Below, one piece after another: positions 46,091-54,555 of a stretch of DNA of 64,000 nt. Position numbers and translations under genes: made by a program. Each line of letters opens with the position of its first letter. Positions within the stretch are counted from its first letter, which is position 1. The notes under the pieces were generated by a model that made no database searches, was not told where the DNA came from, and saw only the letters and a list, made by a program, of their open reading frames with translations. This DNA is from Clostridiales bacterium (lineage in GTDB: Bacteria > Bacillota > Clostridia > Saccharofermentanales > Saccharofermentanaceae), in assembly GCA_017620475.1 (NCBI GenBank), contig JAFZQI010000004.1, positions 56,225-120,224 of the forward strand. The letters run 5' to 3'.

Positions 46091-48345
46091 GTGCTGGAAT
46101 GAGCCCTGAGGGCATGATATTAGGCGGTAGATACCGTATTATAAAGCTGATCGGAAGCGGAGGCATGGCAGATGTATATCTGGCGACAGACCTGTCTTCC
46201 GGAATGAATGTTGCAATCAAGATCCTCAAACAGGAATTTGCGACAAATCTCGAGTTTATCAAGCGTTTCGATACAGAGGCCAAAGCGGCTTCCTCTCTGT
46301 CCCATGCGAACATCGTTCATGTTTTCGGAGTCGGCCAGGAAGGCAATATCCGCTATATGGTACAGGAGTATGTCGAAGGTATTACGGTCAAAGAGATGAT
46401 CCTGCAGAACGGGCATCTGGACTGGAAAGTGGCTGTGCCGATCGTGATCCAGGTAGGTATGGCATTGGATACCGCTCATCAGAACGGAATCGTGCATCGT
46501 GATATCAAACCGCACAATATTCTCATCACCCGTGACCGTATAGCCAAGGTGACCGACTTTGGTATTGCCCATGCTTCGACCAATCATACGATCACCCTGA
46601 CTTCGGGAGGTGCTTTGGGGTCCGTTCACTATTTCTCGCCGGAACAGGCCAGAGGCGGTATTGTCAGCCCGAGTTCCGATATTTACTCTTTGGGCGTTAC
46701 GCTATTTGAAATGGTTACGGGACGTGTTCCTTTTGACGGGGAGAATTCTGTTGCCATTGCGGTGAAACATCTTCAGGAGCCGGTACCGTATGCGTCTTCC
46801 TTTGTCCCGGGTATCCCGCAGGGCTTGGATGCGATCATTCAGAAGGCGATGCAGAAAGATCCGAAGCTTCGCTATAAGTCTATTCGTGAGATGGTTACGG
46901 AACTGGATGCGTTGATGGTGGATCCGAATGGTTCATACGGTATCGTGGATAGTAACGCCTCCGAAACACCAAACGAGAATCCGGAAGTGTCCGGCGTGTC
47001 TCCGGCGATCCGCCAGGAGCCGAACTATGGCAAACTGAAGGATATCGAACGGTCGATCAAGACAAGAAGAAGATCGAGATGGAAGGATAATGTAATCGTT
47101 GTCGTGGTAGTCATTGTGATCATCGGACTGCTTATCGGCCTTACCTATCTTGTGACGGATACACTTAAGAAATCCGTTCATCAAGAGACACAGAGCGTTT
47201 TTGTCGTTCAGGATTATGTGGGCAAGACCATTGTTGAAGTGCAGCAGAATTTCGAAGAACACGGATTCACTACGTATAAGGTGGAATATGAAGTTCGGAC
47301 GGATTATGCGCCGGGTGTGGTAGTCAAACAGAATATCCAAGCCGGTATGGAGATGAAGAACAACAGTTCCGTCAATGTTCTGGTGCTTACAGTAAGTAAA
47401 GCTCCCGACGCCGTGGAATTAAAGGATTATTCGGGAATGAAGTACCCTGAGGCATACGAAGCACTCAAGTTGGAGGGCTACGATGTGTCTATCCGCCCGG
47501 AAATCAATGATGATGTGGATGAAGGCATCGTTCTGCGTACGGAACCTCCGGCCGGAACACCGGTCAATCCCAATGGAGCGATCACGATCGTATTCAGCCA
47601 GCAGTCTTCTGAAATCGCTGTGCCGTACATCATTAAGAAGGATCTGAAGACAGCCAAAGAGATGATCGATGGCGCGGATCTTGTACTGGCTGAAATCGAG
47701 ATCAGTCCGGAACTTGAGGAGCAGGAATTAAGTGATACGGAGCTGTTCGTCATGCTGACTGATCCTGCTCCTGGAACGAAAGTACAGAGAAAGTCGGCTA
47801 TCCGTATTTATGTTGGTAATGCCGAGGATGTCGAAAGAGGCGGAACGCCGACGCCGACTCCTGAAGTGATCGGGTATAATGTTATGCTCTCTGTTCAGGG
47901 CGAAGGAACCGTATCCGGTGATGGCCTTTACGGAGAGAACAGTGCTGTCACGATAACTGCCGTACCGAATATCGGTCATCAATTTGTTGCCTGGGTCGAT
48001 GGATCCAATAACATCATCAGTTATTCGCCTTCGTATACGTTCGTTATGCCGGGCGGAGATGTGGCTTTGACGGCTGTCTTTGAACCGACACCGACACCAT
48101 CTCCGACTCCGACGCCAACGCCGCCTCCAACGCCGACACCAACACCGACGCCGCCTCCGACACCGACGCCAACGCCAACGCCGCCTCCGACGCCGACACC
48201 AACACCGACGCCGCCTCCGACGCCTACACCGACGCCGGTTCCGACTCCGGAGGCATCTTCGGAATCGAATCAGGATACTCCTCCGAATCCGCCGGATCAG
48301 GGGCAGATTCCGGGAGATAACAACGAGATCGATATTCCGGGATGA
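46087..48345 (+). CDS. prkC: PASTA-domain Ser/Thr kinase with extra repeat domain and Pro-Thr tail
   Basis: 752 residues. Kinase domain 1-280: Gly-rich GSGGMADV (23-30), Lys45, HRD 137-139, DFG 157-159 and SPEQA 184-188. One membrane helix spans 336-359. Three PASTA domains follow outside the cell (about 370-437, 438-506, 507-578). After them comes a domain not usual in PrkC: residues 596-665 (VMLSVQGEGTVSGDG, AVTITAVPNIGHQFVAWVDG, VALTAVF) look like the InlB-type/bacterial repeat fold. Then four copies of a 10-residue PPPTPTPTPT unit and a Pro/Glu/Asn tail close the protein. PrkC senses muropeptide or lipid II through PASTA domains and controls wall growth, sporulation or germination. Confidence 0.95.
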   Translation: MSAGMSPEGMILGGRYRIIKLIGSGGMADVYLATDLSSGMNVAIKILKQEFATNLEFIKRFDTEAKAASSLSHANIVHVFGVGQEGNIRYMVQEYVEGITVKEMILQNGHLDWKVAVPIVIQVGMALDTAHQNGIVHRDIKPHNILITRDRIAKVTDFGIAHASTNHTITLTSGGALGSVHYFSPEQARGGIVSPSSDIYSLGVTLFEMVTGRVPFDGENSVAIAVKHLQEPVPYASSFVPGIPQGLDAIIQKAMQKDPKLRYKSIREMVTELDALMVDPNGSYGIVDSNASETPNENPEVSGVSPAIRQEPNYGKLKDIERSIKTRRRSRWKDNVIVVVVVIVIIGLLIGLTYLVTDTLKKSVHQETQSVFVVQDYVGKTIVEVQQNFEEHGFTTYKVEYEVRTDYAPGVVVKQNIQAGMEMKNNSSVNVLVLTVSKAPDAVELKDYSGMKYPEAYEALKLEGYDVSIRPEINDDVDEGIVLRTEPPAGTPVNPNGAITIVFSQQSSEIAVPYIIKKDLKTAKEMIDGADLVLAEIEISPELEEQELSDTELFVMLTDPAPGTKVQRKSAIRIYVGNAEDVERGGTPTPTPEVIGYNVMLSVQGEGTVSGDGLYGENSAVTITAVPNIGHQFVAWVDGSNNIISYSPSYTFVMPGGDVALTAVFEPTPTPSPTPTPTPPPTPTPTPTPPPTPTPTPTPPPTPTPTPTPPPTPTPTPVPTPEASSESNQDTPPNPPDQGQIPGDNNEIDIPG
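48121..48240 (+). repeat. 30-bp tandem repeat, four copies, coding for the PrkC Pro-Thr tail
   Basis: Units start at 48121, 48151, 48181 and 48211, each beginning CCGCCTCC. Units 1 and 3 differ at one base only, so the array is young or homogenised. Imperfect ACG/CCG codon repeats flank it. Length change by slippage would vary the external tail in frame. Confidence 0.9.
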
Positions 48346-48375
48346 CGGAAGATAATAAAGGAGAAACAGGTTTTC

Positions 48376-49266
48376 ATGGAGGGTGAAAGCAGATCAGGAC
48401 GGATCACCAAGGGAGTAGGCGGAGCTTACTCTATCCTTACTGATAGCGGAGAGACGGTTACCGCGAAACCCAGAGGCGTTTTCCGTAACCGGAAATTGGT
48501 ACCGACAGTAGGGGATTATTGTACATTTGAGCCGTCCGGTGATCCGGATATACCCTATACCATTGTTTCCATCAAGGATAGAAAGAATCTTCTTATCCGG
48601 CCCAGTGTTGCGAACATAGATGTGCTGATCATCGCGGTTTCTATATCCGACCCGTTACCGGATCTCAAGCTTTTGGATAAACTCCTTATCTTATGCGCCA
48701 AGCTTGATATTGAACCCCTGATCTGGCTGACGAAGACGGACCTGTCTAAAGAAAAAGCGGAAGCGCTCAGACAGGAGTATTCGAACGCCGGGTTTCATGT
48801 CGTTCAGTCTTCCTCCGAAAGCATGCTGCCGGAAGAACAAGTCAGAAAGATCTTCAGGGACCATACCGTAGGGATCGCCGGTCAATCCGGTGTGGGAAAA
48901 TCCACGCTCTGCCATCGCCTCACCGGTATGGAACACATAGAGGTCGGTAACATCAGTGAACGTCTTCGCCGGGGAAAACATACAACGCGTCATGTGGAAC
49001 TCTTTCCTTTTGAGGGGGGATTTCTGATCGATACTCCCGGCTTTTCCTCTTTGGAGGTCGACAGGATCGGAATCGAAAGGGAGGATGTGATCCTCGGATA
49101 TCCGGAACTCCTTGCCATTACCGGTAAATGCCGTTTTCAGGATTGCCGGCATAAAGGAGAACTCGGATGTAAGGTGGATGAAAGTGGAATTTCAGAAGGA
49201 AGACTTGCGCGCTATCGGGAATTCTTGGATATAATAGTAGAGAGCGAGAAGAGATACGGAAAATAG
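48376..49266 (+). CDS. rsgA: ribosome small subunit-dependent GTPase A
   Basis: 296 residues. An N-terminal OB domain (1-70) is followed by a circularly permuted GTPase: G4 TKTD, then the P-loop GQSGVGKST (near 172) and DTPGFSSLE. A C-terminal zinc knuckle has CRFQDCRHKGELGC. It checks 30S maturation. The start ATG follows AAAGGAGAAACAGGTTTTC. Next to prkC, with which it is functionally linked in Bacillus as a phosphorylation target (family knowledge). Confidence 0.96.
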   Translation: MEGESRSGRITKGVGGAYSILTDSGETVTAKPRGVFRNRKLVPTVGDYCTFEPSGDPDIPYTIVSIKDRKNLLIRPSVANIDVLIIAVSISDPLPDLKLLDKLLILCAKLDIEPLIWLTKTDLSKEKAEALRQEYSNAGFHVVQSSSESMLPEEQVRKIFRDHTVGIAGQSGVGKSTLCHRLTGMEHIEVGNISERLRRGKHTTRHVELFPFEGGFLIDTPGFSSLEVDRIGIEREDVILGYPELLAITGKCRFQDCRHKGELGCKVDESGISEGRLARYREFLDIIVESEKRYGK

Positions 49267-49282
49267 AAGGAAGTGTTATGAC

Positions 49283-49942
49283 ATGAGTGATGTGGTGATT
49301 GCACCATCTATATTAGCCGCGGATTTCGGACATCTTTACGAGGAGATAAAGAAAGTGGAAGCGGCCACGTCTTTTCTCCATATTGATGTAATGGACGGAC
49401 ACTATGTGCCCAATATTACCTTCGGAGTACCCGTTGTCGAGTCGATCCGCAAGGGAACGAATATGGTATTCGATGTACATCTGATGGTAACTAATCCTAT
49501 GGATTTCTTCGAGCCTTTTGCCAAAGCCGGCGCGGATATGCTTACTTTTCATGTGGAAACCGTAGATGATCCCGTCGAAGCTATCGGGAAAGTCCGTAAA
49601 CTTGGAAAACGCGTCGGTATATCGATCCATCCGGATACACCGATCGAGAAGGTGCTTCCCTATGCGCCTATGTGTGATCTGGTGCTGATCATGTCTGTTC
49701 GGCCGGGCTTCGGAGGACAGCACTTCATGGAGGAGGCGCTGGCCCGTATCGCTGCGGTTCGGAAAGTCATCGATGAAGCCGTTAGTGACACGATCATCTC
49801 AGTGGATGGGGGCATATGTGATAAGACGGCACCGCGGGTCGTATCTGCCGGGGCGAATTATCTTGTTGCCGGATCTGCTGTGTTCTCAAAGGATGATCAT
49901 GCTGCGGCGGTCAGGGAACTTCTATCATGTGCGTTATCGTAA
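49283..49942 (+). CDS. rpe: ribulose-phosphate 3-epimerase
   Basis: 219 residues, TIM barrel. Motifs are 'IAPSILAADFGHLYEEI', 'HIDVMDGHYVPNITFG', 'FDVHLMVTNPMDFF', 'VRPGFGGQHF' and 'ISVDGGI', including the metal-binding His and Asp residues. It interconverts ribulose 5-phosphate and xylulose 5-phosphate. The end overlaps the next gene by 16 bases. Confidence 0.96.
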   Translation: MSDVVIAPSILAADFGHLYEEIKKVEAATSFLHIDVMDGHYVPNITFGVPVVESIRKGTNMVFDVHLMVTNPMDFFEPFAKAGADMLTFHVETVDDPVEAIGKVRKLGKRVGISIHPDTPIEKVLPYAPMCDLVLIMSVRPGFGGQHFMEEALARIAAVRKVIDEAVSDTIISVDGGICDKTAPRVVSAGANYLVAGSAVFSKDDHAAAVRELLSCALS

Positions 49943-50580
49943 TTGCCGGCGGTCCCAATAAACATATTGACCCCCTCCTTCCGTATTTCCGGAGAGCCGA
50001 ATGCGTGATCTGTGCTGACAGCGGCGCGGATGACCTGGTTCCATATAATATCGTTCCGGATAAAATATGGGGAGATATGGACTCGATCCGTCCAGAGACG
50101 CGGCAGTGGCTCAGGGAAAAGCAAGTTCCGGAAGTCCTTTTCCCGATCGAAAAAGATATGACGGATTCCGAGATATGCCTAACTTCGATACCTAAGGAAA
50201 AAGCGATCCTGTTTATTACTTCGCTTACCGGACGGCCGGACCATGTTATGGGAAATCTTTTGCTTTGTGCGCGGCTCGTGGAAGAAGGCTATCAGATCAC
50301 GGTGACAGATGGCATTTCCTTTGTATTCCCACTGGCAGGAGAGAACCAATGGCGTGCCGAATCATCCTGGGTCGAGAAAGGCTACGCCTGTTCTCTGATC
50401 CCTCTCGGTGAGGGCGCGCGGGCAGTATCGACCAAGGGGATGAAGTATCCTCTTCAGGATCGGGATCTTGCATCCGGCAGTTCTTTTACCATAAGTAACG
50501 AATTTGATCAGACAGAAAAAGAGCATGGCTTCGACATGAAAGACGGAACCATGCTTGTGATCGTTACTCCGAAAGTCTAG
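49927..50580 (+). CDS. thiN: thiamine diphosphokinase
   Basis: 217 residues. The N-terminal catalytic half has 'CADSGADDLVPYNIVPDKIWGDMDSI' and 'FPIEKDMTDSEICL', the ATP and metal-binding acidic residues of thiamine pyrophosphokinases. A C-terminal beta-sandwich binds thiamine. It makes TPP from thiamine. It overlaps rpe by 16 bases and is the last gene of this cluster; the stop is followed by a convergent gene. Confidence 0.92.
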   Translation: MCVIVIAGGPNKHIDPLLPYFRRAECVICADSGADDLVPYNIVPDKIWGDMDSIRPETRQWLREKQVPEVLFPIEKDMTDSEICLTSIPKEKAILFITSLTGRPDHVMGNLLLCARLVEEGYQITVTDGISFVFPLAGENQWRAESSWVEKGYACSLIPLGEGARAVSTKGMKYPLQDRDLASGSSFTISNEFDQTEKEHGFDMKDGTMLVIVTPKV

Positions 50581-50621
50581 AAAGTTCGAATGAAAGACTT
50601 CTTTTCTTTGTAAGATCTGTA

Positions 50622-51821
50622 TTAATCCTTCAGGTGCAGCTCGCGGGCGATGGCCTCAAAAGCTTCTTTACTTCCCAGGATCGTTTTCTCGGAGACACAG
50701 AAAGCCAGACGAACGTATCCTTCACGCTTAAATGCGGACCCCGGAACCACCAGAACATTGTACTTGGCGCAGACTTCGCAGAACGCGGTATCTTCAATCG
50801 GCGTTTTCATGAAAAGATAAAGCGCGCCCTGAGGTTTGGTGCAGGTGAAGCCGGCTTCCGTGATGATGCTGTAGAGAAGATTTCTTCTTCTTTCATAATT
50901 CGGAACATCCACTTTGGCGTTAAGAGCCTTGGCCACGACACGCTGCATCAGTGCCGGGGCATTCACGGCGCCGAGAATACGGTTGCACAGTACCAGGGCC
51001 TGTGTAAGGAGCTCGAAGTCTTCGTGTTTGGGACTTACACAGGTATAGCCGATACGTTCGCCCGGAAGAGACAGGGATTTGCTCCATGAGAAGCAAACGA
51101 TCAGGTTGTCAAAGCAGGAAAGGGAAGAAGGAACGGTCATACCGTCATAAGCCAGATCGATGTACGGCTCATCGGAAATCACGTGGATCACATGATCCTG
51201 CTTTTTGAGAAGCGCATTGAGTTCCACAAGAACGTCCTTCGGATAGATCGCTCCGCTCGGGTTGTTAGGGGAATTGATAATAATGGCCTTTGTTTTGGGC
51301 GTGATCGCTTTCTCGATTTCGGCCATGACGGGAAGGAAGGTATCCGGATCGGTGTTAACGATGACCGGCGTTCCTTTGACATTGCTGATGTAATTCAGAT
51401 ATTCAAGGAAGAACGGGGCCAGAAGGATGATCTCATCACCGGGCTCCATGATGGCACGAAGAATGTTGTTCATACCCGAAGCTGCTCCGCATGTCATACA
51501 GATCGATTCGATTCCGATCGAAAGCCCGCTTTCGGCGGAAAGTTTGTCGGCGATCGCTTTTCTTGTCTCAGGGTATCCGGCGTTGGCCATATATCCGTGC
51601 ATGCCCGGGATATCGGCATGAGCCAGTTCGATCAGGGCATCCTTAACCTCCTTCGGGGGTTCAAGGTCCGGATTGCCGATAGAGAAGTCGAAGACTTTAT
51701 CTTCGCCGTAGATGGCTTTTAAGCGTGTTCCTTCGTCAAACATCTTACGGATCAGTGAGCCGCCGGAGATCTTGTTTTCTATTTCTTTTGCGATCATATT
51801 CTTCACTTCCTTTGAGTACAT
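50622..51821 (-). CDS. class I/II PLP-dependent aminotransferase
   Basis: 399 residues. PLP-binding residues are visible: 'IINSPNNPSGAIYPKDV' (Asn), 'VISDEPYIDLAYDG' (Asp/Tyr) and the Schiff-base Lys in VCFSWSKSLSLPGERIGY. It belongs to the AspC-like fold I aminotransferases, specificity unknown; the common annotation in Clostridia is a pyridoxal phosphate-dependent aminotransferase acting on aspartate or aromatic amino acids. The gene stands alone on the minus strand, convergent with thiN and divergent from the DUF805-like gene. Confidence 0.9.
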   Translation of the reverse strand: MYSKEVKNMIAKEIENKISGGSLIRKMFDEGTRLKAIYGEDKVFDFSIGNPDLEPPKEVKDALIELAHADIPGMHGYMANAGYPETRKAIADKLSAESGLSIGIESICMTCGAASGMNNILRAIMEPGDEIILLAPFFLEYLNYISNVKGTPVIVNTDPDTFLPVMAEIEKAITPKTKAIIINSPNNPSGAIYPKDVLVELNALLKKQDHVIHVISDEPYIDLAYDGMTVPSSLSCFDNLIVCFSWSKSLSLPGERIGYTCVSPKHEDFELLTQALVLCNRILGAVNAPALMQRVVAKALNAKVDVPNYERRRNLLYSIITEAGFTCTKPQGALYLFMKTPIEDTAFCEVCAKYNVLVVPGSAFKREGYVRLAFCVSEKTILGSKEAFEAIARELHLKD

Positions 51822-51829
51822 TTAGAAGA

Positions 51830-51838
51830 ATTATAGCA
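51830..51838 (-). promoter_or_regulatory. extended -10 promoter for the aminotransferase
   Basis: On the minus strand TGC precedes a perfect TATAAT (51830-51835) just upstream of the ATG, with no good -35. Confidence 0.45.
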
Positions 51839-51978
51839 TATATGTTACTAATTTGCGGACAGCGGAAGAATAAAGAGGGGGATTTACCCTGTGTAAATAA
51901 TTTACGTGCCTAAGAGAATGTGATAATATCAGTTCTGTATTACAAATCACCTTTTGTAAAAGTATGTTGGAGGTATAT

Positions 51979-52377
51979 ATGATTATTTGTATACTGCTGT
52001 TGGCGTCGCAGATCATCACTTTAGACGACCTTTCGCAGTTCTGGGATGAAATCATCAATATCAAAGAGGGTACACTGACCAGAACGCAGTATTTCGGCTG
52101 CATGTTTATCTATTCCTATGCGATTTCCATAGTGAGTGTATTCATCCTTTCTTTCGCCGGTGTAAAACTCAACGGTACCAGGAATCTTACCTATTTCCTC
52201 CTTTACGGGCTTGTGTACCTGATCGTCACTTTCATACAGATCTCGGCTTTCTGCAGAAGAATGAATGATGCCGGATTAACGAAATGGTATACTTTGGTTT
52301 TCCTCGTACCCGTTATCGGAAACCTTTTGGCTTTCATTATTGCCATGATGCCGAGCGGATTCGGTAGCCCATATTAA
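51979..52377 (+). CDS. small DUF805-like membrane protein
   Basis: 132 residues from the ATG at 51979 behind TTGGAGGTATAT; the ATG at 51964 lies upstream of that site. Three or four hydrophobic segments are seen. The motif FCRRMNDAGLTKWY resembles the RRLHDxGxSGWW signature of DUF805 proteins, and the closing 'PVIGNLLAFIIAMMPSG' fits too. Function unknown. It is probably transcribed alone and precedes the infC leader. Confidence 0.7.
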   Translation: MIICILLLASQIITLDDLSQFWDEIINIKEGTLTRTQYFGCMFIYSYAISIVSVFILSFAGVKLNGTRNLTYFLLYGLVYLIVTFIQISAFCRRMNDAGLTKWYTLVFLVPVIGNLLAFIIAMMPSGFGSPY

Positions 52378-52385
52378 AAAGATGC

Positions 52386-52414
52386 TTGACAAGCCAGGCA
52401 TCAACGGTTATTAT
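52386..52414 (+). promoter_or_regulatory. strong promoter for infC-rpmI-rplT
   Basis: A perfect TTGACA (52386-52391), a 17-base spacer and TATTAT (52409-52414). The transcript would begin near 52421 and carry a leader of about 140 bases. Confidence 0.85.
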
Positions 52415-52420
52415 GTTGAA

Positions 52421-52561
52421 GTTACAGCAAGTAGGAGTTTCCGCTTCTCACCTCAAGTTTCGATGAAGAGGTTCACAAACGTGGCTTATTTCAAGTAAGT
52501 ATTTGACGGAGTGAAGCGGATGTTTCACTCCGTTTTTGTATGAAGAAGGAGGTGTGTTCTT
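52421..52561 (+). promoter_or_regulatory. infC/L20-type mRNA leader with attenuator
   Basis: Two exclusive structures are visible. A terminator pairs 52506-52515 with 52524-52533. An antiterminator can pair TCCGCTTC (52440-52447) with GAAGCGGA (52513-52520), and GGAGT (52434-52438) with ACTCC (52527-52531). Such leaders upstream of infC-rpmI-rplT in Firmicutes bind L20 and cause termination (Bacillus L20 leader, family knowledge). Confidence 0.75.
52506..52537 (+). terminator. leader attenuator terminator upstream of infC
   Basis: A perfect 10-bp stem, ACGGAGTGAA with TTCACTCCGT, has an 8-base loop and ends in TTTTT. It lies 25 bases ahead of the infC start codon, inside the leader. Confidence 0.88.
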
Positions 52562-53083
52562 ATCGCCAGACAAACGAATGGGCAACCTATCAACGAAGAG
52601 ATTCGTTTTGAGACGGTTCGATTGATTGATGCAGATGGTACAATGGTCGGTATCGTTCCGATCGAGCAGGCAAGAAAAGCGGCTGACTTAGCGGGACTGG
52701 ATCTGGTACTCATCGCAAACAACCCGGACAATCCGGTCTGCAAAGTAATGGATTACGGCAAGTATCTTTTCGAGCAGGCGAAACGTGAGAAGGAAGCCCG
52801 TAAGAATCAGAAAGTGATCGAGACGAAGGAGATCGGCATGAAGCTGACAACCGAAGATCACGATTTGAATGTCAAGACGAAGAACGCATGCCGTTTCCTC
52901 AAAGACGGAAACCGAGTAAAGGTGATCGTGAAGTTCCGTGGCCGTGAGATGGCTTACCAGAATCAGGGTTACGCTGTAATGGAAAAGTTCGCACAGCTTT
53001 GTGCAGAAGTCGGTCAGGTGGATAAGCCGGCCAAGATCGAGGGCAGAAACATGGTAATGTTCCTGGCTCCCAAGAAAAACTGA
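52562..53083 (+). CDS. infC: translation initiation factor IF-3, AUC start
   Basis: 173 residues if read from ATC at 52562. No ATG, GTG or TTG lies in frame at the right place, yet the reading (I)ARQTNGQPINEEIRFETVRL matches the IF-3 N-terminus and AAGGAGG lies nine bases upstream. The first usable in-frame TTG or ATG would cut 18 or more conserved residues. IF-3 genes with AUU/AUC/AUA starts are known, as IF-3 discriminates against its own start codon. The core 'NPDNPVCKVMDYGKYLFEQAKREKEARKNQK' is the IF-3 signature. First gene of infC-rpmI-rplT. Confidence 0.95.
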   Translation: MARQTNGQPINEEIRFETVRLIDADGTMVGIVPIEQARKAADLAGLDLVLIANNPDNPVCKVMDYGKYLFEQAKREKEARKNQKVIETKEIGMKLTTEDHDLNVKTKNACRFLKDGNRVKVIVKFRGREMAYQNQGYAVMEKFAQLCAEVGQVDKPAKIEGRNMVMFLAPKKN

Positions 53084-53108
53084 TTGTGATTAAGGAGGAA
53101 ATAGAAAC

Positions 53109-53306
53109 ATGCCTAAGCAGAAAACACACAGTTCATCTAAGAAAAGATTTAAGGTAACGGGTACCGGTAAGGTTCTTTACTCCCAGGCTTTCCGTCGCCA
53201 CATCTTGAGCAAGAGACCCAGTAAGAGAATGAGACATCTTCGTCACACCGCTGTTTGCGCAGCTGCAAATGCGAAGATCATCAAGACCATGGTTCCGTAT
53301 AAGTAA
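53109..53306 (+). CDS. rpmI: 50S ribosomal protein L35
   Basis: 65 residues: [20 protein letters not shown] and a basic C-terminus ending '[10 protein letters not shown]', the full length expected for L35. The start follows TTAAGGAGGAAATAGAAAC. It lies 25 bases after infC in the standard order. Confidence 0.97.
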   Translation: MPKQKTHSSSKKRFKVTGTGKVLYSQAFRRHILSKRPSKRMRHLRHTAVCAAANAKIIKTMVPYK

Positions 53307-53361
53307 TCGGACCACGAAGGACTCGTAACGAAGATTCAAAGATTAAGGGAGGATTAATACC

Positions 53362-53715
53362 ATGTCCAGAGTAAAAAGAGGTATGCGTACAAGAGCGCGT
53401 CATCATAAGATTTTGAAGCAGGCTAAGGGCTATTTCGGTCATAAGAGCAAGCTTTTCAAGGTAGCTAACCAGCAGGTCATGAAGTCCGGTTCCTATGCTT
53501 ACCGTGACAGAAAGGCCAAGAAGAGAGATTTCCGCAAACTGTGGATCCAGCGTATCAATGCAGCTTGCCGTGCTAACGGTCTTTCCTACAGCCGTTTCAT
53601 GAATGGCCTGAAGAAGGCTGACATCGCTCTCGACAGAAAGGTTCTGTCCGATATCGCGATCACCGATCCGAACGGTTTTGCTAAGCTCTGCGATCAGGCC
53701 AAGGCAGCGCTCTGA
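53362..53715 (+). CDS. rplT: 50S ribosomal protein L20
   Basis: 117 residues, full length. The N-terminal basic tail ([22 protein letters not shown]) and '[29 protein letters not shown]' are L20 signatures. Besides binding 23S rRNA early in 50S assembly it is the likely repressor that acts on the leader at 52421-52561. Strong site AAGGGAGGATTAATACC upstream. Confidence 0.98.
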   Translation: MSRVKRGMRTRARHHKILKQAKGYFGHKSKLFKVANQQVMKSGSYAYRDRKAKKRDFRKLWIQRINAACRANGLSYSRFMNGLKKADIALDRKVLSDIAITDPNGFAKLCDQAKAAL

Positions 53716-53724
53716 TTTCTCGGC

Positions 53725-54519
53725 GTGGACCGATATATTATTATCAAAAGCAAAGAAAACCCTCGATACAGATCCCTTTGCGCTCTGCACGACCGTAAGG
53801 CCGCGCGGGCACAAGGCAAGGTCTTCATCGAGGGTTTACGTTTATGCGAAGACGCACTGATCAGCGGTCTTTCGTTACAAACACTGATCATTCGGCAGGA
53901 CAGAATCTCCGTTTTGGAGGATTGGAAAGGGAAGTATCCGAAGATCGCTGAAGCCGAGGTGCTGATGTTCAGCGTGGATATTTTTGATAAACTCTGCAAA
54001 ACGGTCAATCCTCAGGGGATCGCCATGGTCGTTGAAACTCCGGTGTATAGCTCGGAGGTGTTCGGCAAGCAGGGCCCGTGCCGGTATATCGTTCTCGAAC
54101 ACCTTCAGGATCCGGGGAACATGGGTACCATCATCCGTATGGCTGATGCGTTCGCCTATGATGCGGTACTTTATACGGAAGATTCGGTCGACCCGTATAA
54201 TGAGAAAGTCCTGCGCGCTTCCATGGGATCCTGTTTTCATATCCCGCTCGTTTCTTTTGCCGACGCGGAAACGATCTTTCAAACACTTGTTGAGAACCGC
54301 ATCTTCTCCATCGGCGCACATCTTCATGGCCGGAATCTAAGCGATGTGTCTTCTTTTCCTGATCGAAAAGCACTGTGGGTCGGCAATGAAGCAAACGGAT
54401 TGACGGATACTACATCATCTCATTGTGATATACTTGTGAAGATAGAGATGCCCGGAAAAGCGGAATCGCTGAATGCCGCTTCGGCCGCATCGATCCTGGG
54501 ATACATTCTGGCAAGGTAG
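53725..54519 (+). CDS. SpoU/TrmH-family RNA 2'-O-methyltransferase
   Basis: 264 residues from GTG 53725, just after rplT; the site before it is poor, so coupling to rplT is likely. The N-terminal substrate domain opens IIIKSKENPRYRSL. The SpoU motifs are DPGNMGTIIRMADAF, 'KALWVGNEANGL' and 'IEMPGKAESLNAASAASILGY', forming the SAM-binding knot. It methylates a ribose in rRNA or tRNA, exact target unknown. The same neighbour after rplT occurs in many Firmicutes. Confidence 0.9.
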   Translation: MDRYIIIKSKENPRYRSLCALHDRKAARAQGKVFIEGLRLCEDALISGLSLQTLIIRQDRISVLEDWKGKYPKIAEAEVLMFSVDIFDKLCKTVNPQGIAMVVETPVYSSEVFGKQGPCRYIVLEHLQDPGNMGTIIRMADAFAYDAVLYTEDSVDPYNEKVLRASMGSCFHIPLVSFADAETIFQTLVENRIFSIGAHLHGRNLSDVSSFPDRKALWVGNEANGLTDTTSSHCDILVKIEMPGKAESLNAASAASILGYILAR

Positions 54520-54555
54520 AACCGGAAGTATCTTTTATCGGAAGGAGCAGCAAAT

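Noticed and set aside
48121..48240. Tandem repeats considered as a CRISPR or minisatellite array
   Set aside because: The units are 30 bp without spacers and remain in frame as PPPTPTPTPT codons of PrkC.
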